Origin: Gemmatimonadota bacterium | Lineage (GTDB): Bacteria; Latescibacterota; UBA2968; UBA8231 | Length of the DNA stretch: 64,000 nucleotides | NCBI GenBank assembly: GCA_018673255.1 | Contig: JABHDC010000193.1 | Location: forward strand, 1 to 64,000 | Direction of reading: 5' to 3' | In this document: positions 51,929 to 60,830 of the stretch, one piece after another | How positions within the stretch are numbered: position 1 is the stretch's first letter | Layout: each line of letters opens with the position of its first letter | The notes under the pieces: model-generated | Told to the model about the DNA's origin: nothing | Seen by the model: only the letters and a program-made list of their open reading frames with translations | Database searches by the model: none | Translations under genes and position numbers: made by a program

Positions 51929-52819
51929 ATGAGCACTCCCAAGATCGCCAGCGACTACATCAACGTCTATAAGCCCGAGGGGGATGTCTTCCCGGGACCC
52001 CAGTCTGCGAATCTGACCGTCGGACAGTTTTATGAAGAGTGGGTTCCCAATGATCATTGTTTCGTCAGGGATGCGTCTGGACGCTGGCATGCGTTCGGTA
52101 TCACCCATCCACTGACGGATCTGTCAGACGTGCACTCGGGCGAGCACCTGCTTTTTCACGCGATTGCCCCTCCTGGAACTCTGAAGGGCGTTCTGCGAGA
52201 GGGAAGCTGGGAGGATCAGGAGAAAGTGCTGCCTCCATCAGAGCGACCCAGGGAAATCCCCGCCATCCATGCACCGTGGGTTCTGTGTCGCGATGGGCTC
52301 TCTCACATGATCTACGGTCCGACACCGATCCGGCACGCCGTGTCACGTGACCTCACGAGTTGGACTCCCAGGGGAAGCTTGCCGGGGGCACCCAGCGGAC
52401 GCGACCCACAGGTCTTCGTCTGGAACGACCTCTACCATCTCATTGTGTGTGGTGTCAACGACGTAAAGGTCGCCACCTCCGAAGATTTCCAGACCTGGAC
52501 AGAGCACGGCCCTGCTCTGAAAATGAGAGAAGGGATCGATCCGGAATCGCCCTCGATTGTTCGCTACAGAGACGCGTTCTATCTGTTTGTCTGCGGGTGG
52601 GACGGAGAATGGGATCGCGTCGATCTTCAAGGAGCGTATCAGCACAAGACCTACGTCTACCAGTCGGACGATCCAATGAAGTTCGCTCTCGAAAGTGAGG
52701 TCGCCGTCATCGACGCCCACGCGCCCGAGATCATCCAGGATGAAGAGGGAGACTGGTTCATATCCAGCGTGGAGTGGCCCCATCGGGGGGTGAGCATCGC
52801 TCGGCTGGTCTGGGATTGA
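51929..52819 (+). CDS. GH43/GH32-like five-bladed beta-propeller protein
   Basis: 296 residues, cytoplasmic. Repeated propeller strands are visible: VPNDHCFVRDASGRWHAFGIT (blade one, with Asp as candidate base), HAPWVLCRDGLSHMIYGPTP, SGRDPQVFVWNDLYHLIVCG, ESPSIVRYRDAFYLFVCGWD and HAPEIIQDEEGDWFISS (Glu as candidate acid). This is the clan GH-F/J architecture. Substrate specificity cannot be read from the sequence. ATG 51929 follows GAAAGGAAC. It sits 91 bp before the fucosidase gene. The preceding 116-bp gap has only a small GCGCTC-TAAT-GAGCGC hairpin (51852-51867). Confidence 0.7.
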   Translation: MSTPKIASDYINVYKPEGDVFPGPQSANLTVGQFYEEWVPNDHCFVRDASGRWHAFGITHPLTDLSDVHSGEHLLFHAIAPPGTLKGVLREGSWEDQEKVLPPSERPREIPAIHAPWVLCRDGLSHMIYGPTPIRHAVSRDLTSWTPRGSLPGAPSGRDPQVFVWNDLYHLIVCGVNDVKVATSEDFQTWTEHGPALKMREGIDPESPSIVRYRDAFYLFVCGWDGEWDRVDLQGAYQHKTYVYQSDDPMKFALESEVAVIDAHAPEIIQDEEGDWFISSVEWPHRGVSIARLVWD

Positions 52820-52910
52820 GGTCGCGCCCTGCAGCCCCTGGGATCCGCGTCGGCAGATCGTCACCAGAACGAGTCCTACAACTGCTGTCCGAGAGAGGAC
52901 CATCCGTCCC

Positions 52911-54407
52911 ATGAAAACAGATCGTCTTGAGGGATACCTGGAACAGGTCGACGATGTCATCGCCAACGGCACCTACAAGGATGACTGGAGCTCTCTGAGT
53001 CAGTACCCGGTTCCTGAATGGTACCTTCGAGCCAAGTTTGGCATCTTCATCCACTGGGGTGTGTACAGCGTGCCCGCCTTTGGCAGCGAGTGGTATCCTC
53101 GCAACATGTATCTGCAGGGCACGCCTGTGTACGAGCATCACGTCGAAACCTACGGACCGCCATCCGAGTTCGGCTACGCGGATTTCATCCCACTCTTCAA
53201 GGCCGAAAAGTTCGATGCTGCCGAGTGGGCCCGGCTGTTCAAGGCCGCCGGCGCCCGCTACGTCATGCCCGTTGCCGAGCATCATGACGGCTTCCAGCTC
53301 TATGACTCTGAGCTGTCCGACTGCAATGCGGCGAAGATGGGGCCAGAGCGGGACGTGGTGGGCGAACTCAGATCGGCGATTGAGCAGGAAGGCATGGTCT
53401 TCACCGCATCTAGTCATCGGGCGGAGAACTTCTGGTTCTTCGGTGGCGGCCGGCACTTCGACTCCGGTATCCAGGATATCACCTACCAGGAGCCGTATGG
53501 CTGGGCCGACCCGGTCTACTCAGACCCCGACCACTCGACCACCCATAGTGGTACCCATGACATCTGCTCTACGCCTCCGTCGAAGGCGCACCTGGACGAT
53601 TGGCTCGCCCGCTGCTGCGAGCTGGTCGACAAGTATCAGCCAAAGGTGGTCTGGTTCGACTGGTGGATTCAGAACATGGCCTTCAAGCCCTATCTGAAGA
53701 AGTTCGCCGCCTACTACTACAACCGATCCTTGGAGTGGGGTGTCGGCGTGGCCATCAACCACAAGTTCGACGCCTATCCTCTCGGCACTGCGATCTTCGA
53801 CATCGAGCGGGGGCAGCTCAGCGACATCCGACCGCGTCTCTGGCAGACAGACACGGCCATCGCCAAGAACAGTTGGGGATACACCGACAACAACGACTTC
53901 AAGAATCCCGTCGATATCGTCTGCGACATGATCGACATCGTCAGCAAGAATGGCTGCCTGCTGCTGAATGTGGGGCCCCGGGCCGATGGTACAATCAACG
54001 ATGAAGAGCGGGCGGTGTTGCTGGCGATCGGTGAGTGGCTACAGGCCAACGGGGAGGCGATCTACGACACCGACCACTGGCTGATCTACGGCGAGGGCTC
54101 GACGAGAATCGAGGAGGGCGCCTTCACCGATGTGAAGCGCGATGCATTCACCAGCGATGATATCCGTTTCACCTACCGGGCACCCTGTCTTTACGCCCAC
54201 GTGCTGAAGTGGCCGACCGATGGTAGAGTCACGATCGAGTCACTGAGGGCAGGTGGGAGACACTTCCTCGGACACATCGAAACAATCGATCTACTCGGCT
54301 TCGAACACCATGTATCCTGGTCCCGCGACGTGGCAGGCCTGCATCTCGAAGTAGCCGGCACCCTCAGCACTCAGTATCCCGTCTGCGCAAGAATCCGTAT
54401 CGACTGA
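52911..54407 (+). CDS. Alpha-L-fucosidase (GH29)
   Basis: 498 residues, no signal peptide, so probably cytoplasmic. KFGIFIHWGVYSVPAFGSEWYPRNMY, RYVMPVAEHHDGFQLYDS and the nucleophile D250 in VVWFDWWIQN are the classic GH29 barrel elements. NGCLLLNVGPRADGTI closes the barrel, and a C-terminal beta-sandwich follows (about 395-498). It removes alpha-linked L-fucose (or in some members L-galactose) from glycans. It is the last gene of the plus-strand run. The end overlaps the remnant phytanoyl-CoA dioxygenase region on the other strand. Confidence 0.93.
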   Translation: MKTDRLEGYLEQVDDVIANGTYKDDWSSLSQYPVPEWYLRAKFGIFIHWGVYSVPAFGSEWYPRNMYLQGTPVYEHHVETYGPPSEFGYADFIPLFKAEKFDAAEWARLFKAAGARYVMPVAEHHDGFQLYDSELSDCNAAKMGPERDVVGELRSAIEQEGMVFTASSHRAENFWFFGGGRHFDSGIQDITYQEPYGWADPVYSDPDHSTTHSGTHDICSTPPSKAHLDDWLARCCELVDKYQPKVVWFDWWIQNMAFKPYLKKFAAYYYNRSLEWGVGVAINHKFDAYPLGTAIFDIERGQLSDIRPRLWQTDTAIAKNSWGYTDNNDFKNPVDIVCDMIDIVSKNGCLLLNVGPRADGTINDEERAVLLAIGEWLQANGEAIYDTDHWLIYGEGSTRIEEGAFTDVKRDAFTSDDIRFTYRAPCLYAHVLKWPTDGRVTIESLRAGGRHFLGHIETIDLLGFEHHVSWSRDVAGLHLEVAGTLSTQYPVCARIRID

Positions 54408-54785
54408 ACCATCACCACTTCATTGCGGAGCAAACGTTGACGATCGCTGATCCAGCGTGAGATGGCGGCGGGATCTGCCGTATTCGGATCGTATGGGCCT
54501 AGCTCTTCGTTCGCCATTGATTCCCGCATTTCGTGATGAAGCGTTGAAAGAACGGCCTGGAGTTGCTGTCCAGTCCGGCGTGAACCGACGTGAACCATGG
54601 TTGATCAGAGAAGCAATCGAAGCGTGGATGGGTGTTTGACGTGTAAGTGAGCATGAGCGTGCGCCGTTGCTTTGTCGGCATGAAAGCGACGGCATCACTC
54701 GGTTGTGCGCGATGGCGGAAACGAGTCCACGGACCACGAAATAGCCGTCTTCGTCGCAACAGTGTACCAGATCCTGTTTGGCCAT
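54371..54785 (-). pseudogene. Phytanoyl-CoA dioxygenase-like remnant
   Basis: Three minus-strand frames carry pieces that together resemble a PhyH-type Fe(II)/2-oxoglutarate enzyme. From 54785, MAKQDLVHCCDEDGYFVVRGLV is like the usual N-terminus. It is followed directly by AHNR and, in another frame, RRTLMLTYTSNTHPRFDCFSDQPWF, which fits the C-terminal half, and in a third frame MANEELGPYDPNTADPAAISRW. The middle, including the HxD iron ligands, is missing. Several frameshifts and a large deletion make it inactive. Confidence 0.5.
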
Positions 54786-55673
54786 CTAGCAGCCGCCGTG
54801 ACGAGACCATGACTCGAGGGTCCCCCGGATCAGCTCAAGACCTGAGGTCATGCCGATTTCTGCTCCGTCGCCATCGTCAAAGACCGATACCACTGCGGCT
54901 GCCACTACCTTGCCGGTCGCCATGACCAGATCAACGGCAGCCAGCGTCTGAGCCATGTCCGGACCGTCAGGCTCCTTGGTGCCGTGATTCGGTACCAGTG
55001 TCTCATCGAGAATATCGGAGTCGATGTGCAGGTAGATCAGATCAACACCCTCAGAGAAACGAGCGACGGCCTCCGTCAGATCGGTACCTGGATAACCGGC
55101 GGCAGGTGCCGCCACCTCGATACCAACTGCCTGCACGAGGCGTGCTTCTTCGGGGTCGAGATTGCGGACGTCGACCATGAGAATTCGATCGCTTGGCAGG
55201 GCGGCAGTGATATGCGAACCGATGCGCCACTGTGGAAACGACAAGCCCGCACAGACAGACACTGGCATGCCACCAAGGCTCCCAGAGATCGAAATCTGCG
55301 GCGTATTGATGTCTCCGTGGGCATCAAACCAGACCAGGCCGATACGGGCATCGGCCCCGTGGACATCCTGCAGCCCACCGACGACGCCGGTGACATGGTG
55401 GCAGTTCCCACCCGTCATGAGAACCGACTTGGCGCCAGCTCTGGCAGCAGCAACGACATCGGCAATGGCTCCGCCGATACGTCCAAGAGCAACCGGCTCA
55501 CTTTCTGCCGGGTGATCATCGACGGTTGGCTCAGTGACTTCAACAGGTACGCCGCAGGCGCTGTACACATCCGCCGCAAGGCACTCGTCCAGAACTCTCT
55601 GTCCCTGTGGCACGTGGCGTCGACCACCATAACGCACACCGATTACCTGCAGGCCCCGCAATGCTTCATTCAC
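54786..55673 (-). CDS. Arginase/agmatinase-family ureohydrolase
   Basis: 295 residues. Manganese ligands: H92 in GGNCHH (replacing the usual GGDH), D117-A-H119-G-D121 in VWFDAHGD, and D218/D220 in LHIDSDILD. The Asp-rich core is complete. The family PxxxxP loop near the end is altered (NHGTKEPDGPD), so the amidine or guanidine substrate may differ from arginine or agmatine. Its ATG overlaps the stop of the epimerase fragment (ATGA). Its presence in a sugar cluster is unexpected. Confidence 0.85.
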   Translation of the reverse strand: MNEALRGLQVIGVRYGGRRHVPQGQRVLDECLAADVYSACGVPVEVTEPTVDDHPAESEPVALGRIGGAIADVVAAARAGAKSVLMTGGNCHHVTGVVGGLQDVHGADARIGLVWFDAHGDINTPQISISGSLGGMPVSVCAGLSFPQWRIGSHITAALPSDRILMVDVRNLDPEEARLVQAVGIEVAAPAAGYPGTDLTEAVARFSEGVDLIYLHIDSDILDETLVPNHGTKEPDGPDMAQTLAAVDLVMATGKVVAAAVVSVFDDGDGAEIGMTSGLELIRGTLESWSRHGGC

Positions 55674-55957
55674 GAGATTTGCACTTTCGTTGGAATGATG
55701 GTTCCGCCACCTTCCTCATTGTAGCGGATCGCTTCATCCACCATGTCGAAGATGGACAACTGTGGATTGCAGCCGAAATCGGTACGGGCAGCGGAGAGGT
55801 CGTACTCGTAGTAGTTCGGCGCTGTCGCCAGATCGACAACGCTGTAGGGGATACCCGTCTTCTCTGACATGTACGGAATCAGCTCCGCCCAAGGTTCTGT
55901 GCTGTGTTCCAATGTGTACAACGGACCCCTGAGCGTCAGCAGCTCAGCGACAATCGC
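55670..55957 (-). pseudogene. NAD-dependent epimerase, C-terminal fragment
   Basis: The frame directly after the sulfatase stop (TAA 55958-55960) reads AIVAELLTLRGPLYTLEHSTEPWAE and continues YYEYDLSAARTDFGCNPQLSIFDMVDEAIRY. This is the C-terminal end of an extended-SDR sugar epimerase. The Rossmann half and the YxxxK site are missing. The sulfatase C-terminus and this fragment are in the same frame and separated only by the stop codon, which suggests a deletion that joined two genes. Translation from TTG 55921 is possible but would give an inactive piece. Confidence 0.7.
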
Positions 55958-57481
55958 TTAGGTGCCCTGCCAATCGTCAGGCAAATCGCGTGTCGGCCGC
56001 CAGTCAGGTGACTGGACTGCCGGATCGTCAGCCAACCCTGGATCAAGCTCGGGCGGAATCCTCGTGTAGGTGATGTTCGGTCCCGGCGGCGGTGGTTCCG
56101 TCGGAGGCAGGACGGGATGGGCGGCTGCATAGGCCTGCTGATCGGCCTTGGCCGCCCTGTCCACTTCCTCCGGATCGAGGATCTGCTGCAGCCGGCCCTG
56201 CATATCCGCCAGCGTCGAGACGTGAGCGGGGTCTTGGGCCAGATCGTGCAACTCGCTCGTATCCCCCGCCGCAAACAGGTGGGGCGGGTCGTTGTGGTAG
56301 TGGACGTATTTGTGGTTCCGGTCCCGCAGCATGTAGACGGCATGACGACAGGCCAGCGAATGATATTCGCTCAGGACCGCCCGATCCTGGTCGGCCTCAT
56401 TGGCGATGTCGATCCATGAACGGCCGGGCAGGTCCTCATCGGCCGAGGTCGACTCGGCACCAGCCACCTGCACAGCCGTGGGAAAGGAATCCAACAGGGA
56501 CACAGGCGTGTCGCACACGTGACCGGCAGGCATGTCCGGCCCCGCGACGATGAGCGGCACGGCGGCAGACTCATCATACATCGTGAACTTGCCCACCACG
56601 CCACGGGCGCCCATCGACTCCCCGTGATCGGTGGTGTAGACGATCGTTGTGTCGTCCGCCTGCCCGCTGGCCGCCAGAGCGGCCAGGACACGGCCTACCT
56701 GTTCGTCTACGAAGGCGCAGATACCCAGATAGGTCGCATTCGCCTTGCGCACGATCTCCTCGGCGAAGGGCTCGTCCAGACTGAGTCGCTCCCGCAGGAA
56801 GTCGAGGGCCGGATGACGCGGCCAGTCCGATTCCCGCCAGGTTGCTGGCAGTGGCACCGAAGCGTGATCGAAACGTCGATACTGCTCGGGCGGGGAAATG
56901 AATGGCGTGTGAGGACTGCCGATGCCCAGAAACAGAGCCCAGGGCTTCTCGGTGCTGTCCGAGGGACGCTCGGACAGCCACTGGCAGGCGTAGTCGGTGT
57001 TGCGTCGATCGTATCGCAGATAGGAGGAATCACCCGGGCCGGCTGCATCGAAGTCGGCTCGCAAGGACCGGCGCACCATGTCGCCACGGGCGCAGGCGGC
57101 CACGTCCCCCGGACCGCCGCGATAGAGCGGGAAGTGCTTGTGGGTAAAGCCGTGATCGTCGCCGTCGTCACCGCGGAAGTGGAGCTTGCCGATCGAGTCG
57201 ACGCGGTGGCCCTGCTGACGAAGTCGATGATGCCAGCTGTCCTGCTCGCCCGCATAGGGATGCGCATTGTCCCAGGCGCGAATCTGGTGCACGTAGCGGC
57301 CGGTCGCCAGCGATGCTCGCGCCGGCATGCAGATCGGCGAGTTCGTGTAGGCATTGGCGAAGCGGGTACCCCGTGCCGCCAGGGCGTCCAGATGGGGTGT
57401 CACGTCGAAGGGATGGCCGTAACATCCCGTCATCGCCCGGTTGTGCTGATCAGAGCAGATGTAGAGCAGATTCGATGGCAC
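55958..57481 (-). CDS. Type I sulfatase (FGly, Cys type)
   Basis: 507 residues, no signal peptide. NLLYICSDQHNRAMTG is the metal-binding start, and the formylglycine motif is C51 in PICMPARASLATG. The remaining parts are DSIGKLHFRG, GIGSPHTPF and YTTDHGESMGARG. The layout resembles choline-sulfatase/N-sulfoglucosamine sulfohydrolase relatives. The last ~40 residues are proline-rich (PPTEPPPPGP). The start is GTG 57481 with AGGGGAG 6 nt upstream. A DUF6785 transporter-like gene is upstream. Confidence 0.92.
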   Translation of the reverse strand: MPSNLLYICSDQHNRAMTGCYGHPFDVTPHLDALAARGTRFANAYTNSPICMPARASLATGRYVHQIRAWDNAHPYAGEQDSWHHRLRQQGHRVDSIGKLHFRGDDGDDHGFTHKHFPLYRGGPGDVAACARGDMVRRSLRADFDAAGPGDSSYLRYDRRNTDYACQWLSERPSDSTEKPWALFLGIGSPHTPFISPPEQYRRFDHASVPLPATWRESDWPRHPALDFLRERLSLDEPFAEEIVRKANATYLGICAFVDEQVGRVLAALAASGQADDTTIVYTTDHGESMGARGVVGKFTMYDESAAVPLIVAGPDMPAGHVCDTPVSLLDSFPTAVQVAGAESTSADEDLPGRSWIDIANEADQDRAVLSEYHSLACRHAVYMLRDRNHKYVHYHNDPPHLFAAGDTSELHDLAQDPAHVSTLADMQGRLQQILDPEEVDRAAKADQQAYAAAHPVLPPTEPPPPGPNITYTRIPPELDPGLADDPAVQSPDWRPTRDLPDDWQGT

Positions 57482-57624
57482 GTGTCACTCCCCTGTTCGT
57501 ATTTGCGCATGCTCGTGGATCGGCCCGCTCCCTGCCCGGCATCTCCACCGTCCCGTCGGCGATCTCGTTGAGCGAACTCAGCACGATTACGAAGACGGCA
57601 AGATCAGGGCACATGCTCATGAGA

Positions 57625-59562
57625 TCACGACACGGTGAAGCTGTTGCCGGTCATGCCCGTGAAGTAGTCGACGATCAACCAGAACCCGGCCGAGCCGAAT
57701 CCACCCAGGATCATGCCGAGGAAGAAGGGGCGCACCTGCATGTAGACACGTGGCCCCCCGTACTTGAGGATGAAGACCTTGATCAGCCAGGCGATGAATA
57801 CCGAGAACCAGAGGTGATACATCGGCGCCGTCATCCCCAGTGTCATCCCGATCGGGTGGATGGGGAAACCGACGAAGCGATTCTTGATGTAGGACATGAC
57901 ACCCATGAGGCCGGCACCGAGGACGAGGAATCCCATGTGCCAGGGCTGGGTTGGCTGCGGGTTGTTGAGGTTCTGAGTGATCCAGTTGCCCGTGAAGGCG
58001 GGCAGACCACTGAACTGCCACCCGACCAGATTGATTCCGCCGTAGAGATAGGACAACTCGACGATCGCCCAGGCGGAGCCGGCCAGGGTGACGAGGATGG
58101 CAGCCATCACCGCCCAGAACAGACGTCGCCCCTCCAGGGCCGTCTCCTGGGCCAGCTTCACCCCCGTGGCAGCCGAGGCCATCACGAAGGTCCGTACATC
58201 CGCCGCCCAGGCGAAATTCAGGCCCAGGACCGTCAGTCCGGTAGCCCCCACCATGGAGCTGCCCAGTGCATTGACCGTGAAGATCGGCGATGCCACCGAG
58301 GCCCGATATGAGGCCAGGCCCGTCTGGGCGATGATCCGCGTCAACCCGATAAAAATCACCATGGACATGATGAGGAAGACCAGCGCCGTGAGCAGATTCA
58401 GTCCCGCGATCAGCAGCCAGACCAGCGCCAACAGGCTGCCCAGCAAGGTGCCCAGCAGCGCTGCCCGATAGGACAGCAACTCACCGCTGTCGTCGACATC
58501 AGGCGCCCGGCCGATCGCCTTGCGCCAGACATCGCCCAGATGGCGACGAGCGTGCCAGAAACCTGCGAACACAAGAAAGAACAACGCCCCCTGCGCCAGG
58601 TGAGCGACGCTGGGTGAGGCGGGATCAGAAAAGGGCTGAACCGGGCCGATACTCCAGCCCAGCATCCGCTCGAGTCCCGTCTGCACCAGAGCGAGGAAGG
58701 CAAAGAACCAGACCCCCAGCCCCACATCGAGGCTCAGCAGGTAGGAGAGTCCGATCACCTCGAAGCGGGGTGAGCACTGCAGGTAGATTGAATTTCGCAG
58801 GATCGGAATCGACGCATTCAGATTGACGAAAGGGATGAAATTGAAGTACCGGTGGAGCGCTTCGAGGCCGTTGATGACGAAGGGGATCAGGAAGCCTGCC
58901 CACATCAACCAGCTGCGGAAGAATGGCGGCAGCACCCGGCCGGGATCCTCGGCGCTCATCTCCAGGGGCAGCACCGCCATCGGGAACAGCAGCTTCTCCC
59001 GCTCGACCCACTGCTTGCGCAGGATGACCAGCAGGCAGAGCGTGACGAAATAGATGGTGACAGCGAAGAGGCTCCAGATCAGCAGCGGCGGGCCCCATGA
59101 GCTCCAGGCGACGGACTCACCCCGCGCTCCCCCCTCGAAGAGCTTCCAGATCGCGTCGCGGCTTTCGGGAACGAGCCACGCAGGGATATGGGGCTGGATC
59201 AGCTGCGCCCACTCATTCTCTGGCGTGGCGTAATAGAAGAAGCCGCCGATCAGGGGAATGAGGTTGAGGGTGAATCCCCAGGATGGAATGGCGGCGGCGA
59301 CGATCATCATGATGTAGATCGTCACCAGCTCGCCGCGTCGCAGGACCGGCAGGCGCAGCAACCGCACCAGCGGGTTGAGCATCAAGGTGAGCGGCAGGAA
59401 GAGGAAGATCGCCGCGCCCGTCGAGAAGTCAGCGCCCATCGGTGAACCGCGCAATACGAGCACGCCGAAGGGCTCGCCAGCGGCAATGATGAGACTGCCG
59501 AGCAGTCCCAGCAGCACCGCTCGGCGGGAGACGCCGGGGCCGACTTCTGTTGGCTTGTTCAC
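57625..59562 (-). CDS. DUF6785-family (OPT-like) polytopic membrane protein
   Basis: 645 residues with about 14-16 hydrophobic helices. Segments such as RAVLLGLLGSLIIAAGEPF, RGELVTIYIMMIVAAAIPSWGF, LARIIAQTGL-like TRIIAQTGLASYR and FPIHPIGMTLGMTAPMYHLW match DUF6785/DUF6784 proteins, which are distantly related to oligopeptide transporters. It could carry peptides or sugars. GTG 59562 has GGGAGG 4 nt upstream; the longer frame is not conserved. It is 143 bp upstream of the sulfatase on the same strand. Substrate unknown. Confidence 0.75.
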   Translation of the reverse strand: MNKPTEVGPGVSRRAVLLGLLGSLIIAAGEPFGVLVLRGSPMGADFSTGAAIFLFLPLTLMLNPLVRLLRLPVLRRGELVTIYIMMIVAAAIPSWGFTLNLIPLIGGFFYYATPENEWAQLIQPHIPAWLVPESRDAIWKLFEGGARGESVAWSSWGPPLLIWSLFAVTIYFVTLCLLVILRKQWVEREKLLFPMAVLPLEMSAEDPGRVLPPFFRSWLMWAGFLIPFVINGLEALHRYFNFIPFVNLNASIPILRNSIYLQCSPRFEVIGLSYLLSLDVGLGVWFFAFLALVQTGLERMLGWSIGPVQPFSDPASPSVAHLAQGALFFLVFAGFWHARRHLGDVWRKAIGRAPDVDDSGELLSYRAALLGTLLGSLLALVWLLIAGLNLLTALVFLIMSMVIFIGLTRIIAQTGLASYRASVASPIFTVNALGSSMVGATGLTVLGLNFAWAADVRTFVMASAATGVKLAQETALEGRRLFWAVMAAILVTLAGSAWAIVELSYLYGGINLVGWQFSGLPAFTGNWITQNLNNPQPTQPWHMGFLVLGAGLMGVMSYIKNRFVGFPIHPIGMTLGMTAPMYHLWFSVFIAWLIKVFILKYGGPRVYMQVRPFFLGMILGGFGSAGFWLIVDYFTGMTGNSFTVS

Positions 59563-59723
59563 GACGCCTCCCGTTTCAGGACCAGACCGGCAACGCGGCG
59601 AGTTGGAAAATTCCCGGACATTGAACAAGCGGAAGCTGTGGGCAGACCGCAAATCCGCCGGTAGGACACGAGGCACTCCATCCAGCTGTCACCCAGCCAG
59701 TCGGCCGGCGTTCGCGTCGGTCT

Positions 59724-60710
59724 CTAACCCCGAGCCACAGCCAGACCCGTCTGCACCTCTGAAACATCGTTCCAGGCCGATCCCTTGAGACCGGCATAGA
59801 TCATGTAGTAGTTCCCAGCCATCTCAAAGACCTGCGGTGTGAGCAGTCCGTCACAGTCCCACGCGTTGCGATCGGTCGAAGGTCGGAAGATGGGATTGCT
59901 CGGATTCGGCTCGAAGGTGCGAAAATCACGCGTGCGCACGTGACCGATCGCCCAGATGTCGCCGTCGTATCCCCCGTAGAAGATGTGGAAGTAGACCGGA
60001 CCCTTGAAGATCTCCGCTTCCCGGACACCGTGTCGGTCCCAATCCTGACCCGACCCCGTGAACACAGGATTGGCGGGATCCTTCTTGACCTGTGCCGGAT
60101 CGCTTACAGGTGCCGTCGCGTGGCAGATCGTCGGGACATTGTAGAGGATCTCTTTCCGGTCGGGTGGTGCCGGCGCTTCTCCCGTGTAGATCATGTGGAT
60201 GATGTCGTCCACGACGACGACGGACGGATGCGAGGAACCATGTTCCTCGTGGGCCTCACCGAGGGGTACGACAGGGTCGTCACTCAGCCGCGTCCACTGT
60301 CCATAGTCGCCGTCGCCCACCAGCAGACCCGTCTGCTTGCGACTCGGTCGCCCTCGTCCCTGCGTGCCGAGGTAATACATGTAGGACCGACCGTCAGCTG
60401 GATTCACAAAGGGAAACGGATACTCCACGCCGTGGTTGTCAAAGCCATCTTCCGAGGGCAGCAGGATTGGGTTTCGCGGATCGTGGGTGACGACGGTCGG
60501 ATTCCGGGTCGAAGCCCAGCTGTGCATGTGCACCCACTCACCATCCTGCCGTTTCTCCGCCCACAGGTAGTGCACAGTGTCATCGACGACGATGGCATGA
60601 CTGGCGGCGGCCCATGCCGGCGGCTCGACGCGTAGCAGTGGCGTCTCGGGTGTGAGGCGTTCGAAGTGGGCGAAGGTCTCGAAAGCGATGGCGTCTTCAG
60701 GGTCTGTCAC
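59724..60710 (-). CDS. Beta-propeller protein of the GH43/DUF377-like fold
   Basis: 328 residues, no signal peptide. Repeating blade patterns are seen: HAIVVDDTVHYLWAEKRQDGEWVHMH, VVVVDDIIHMIYTGE, EAEIFKGPVYFHIFYGGYDGDIWAIG and TPQVFEMAGNYYMIYAG. RNPILLPSEDGFDNHG, DPANPVFTG and NPSNPIFRP are the DP-N-P linkers that mark glycosidase-type propellers and mannoside phosphorylase relatives. Catalytic residues cannot be assigned. GTG 60710 has only a weak ribosome site. It is divergent from the isomerase gene at 60831. Confidence 0.65.
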   Translation of the reverse strand: MTDPEDAIAFETFAHFERLTPETPLLRVEPPAWAAASHAIVVDDTVHYLWAEKRQDGEWVHMHSWASTRNPTVVTHDPRNPILLPSEDGFDNHGVEYPFPFVNPADGRSYMYYLGTQGRGRPSRKQTGLLVGDGDYGQWTRLSDDPVVPLGEAHEEHGSSHPSVVVVDDIIHMIYTGEAPAPPDRKEILYNVPTICHATAPVSDPAQVKKDPANPVFTGSGQDWDRHGVREAEIFKGPVYFHIFYGGYDGDIWAIGHVRTRDFRTFEPNPSNPIFRPSTDRNAWDCDGLLTPQVFEMAGNYYMIYAGLKGSAWNDVSEVQTGLAVARG

Positions 60711-60759
60711 GGTTTATCTCGTCCGACGAAGAGGACCTGTTCGACAGCACGATGTCGTC

Positions 60760-60787
60760 TATAATGATAGTGTATAGCTGATAGTGT
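60760..60787 (+). promoter_or_regulatory. TATAAT -10 element with direct repeats, isomerase promoter
   Basis: A perfect TATAAT (60760-60765) lies in the 120-bp divergent gap; a -35 is not clear (CTGTTC at 17-bp spacing, TCGACA at 13). GATAGTGT occurs twice just downstream (60766-60773 and 60780-60787, 14 bp apart), where a repressor could block transcription of the 60831 gene. Confidence 0.5.
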
Positions 60788-60830
60788 CTGACCACGGCGA
60801 CATGAGCAGTCACAAGGAAGAAAAATAGGT

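Noticed and set aside
57450..57620. 56-codon minus-strand frame between DUF6785 and the sulfatase
   Set aside because: It overlaps the sulfatase start by about 30 nt, has no ribosome site, and its composition is not convincing.
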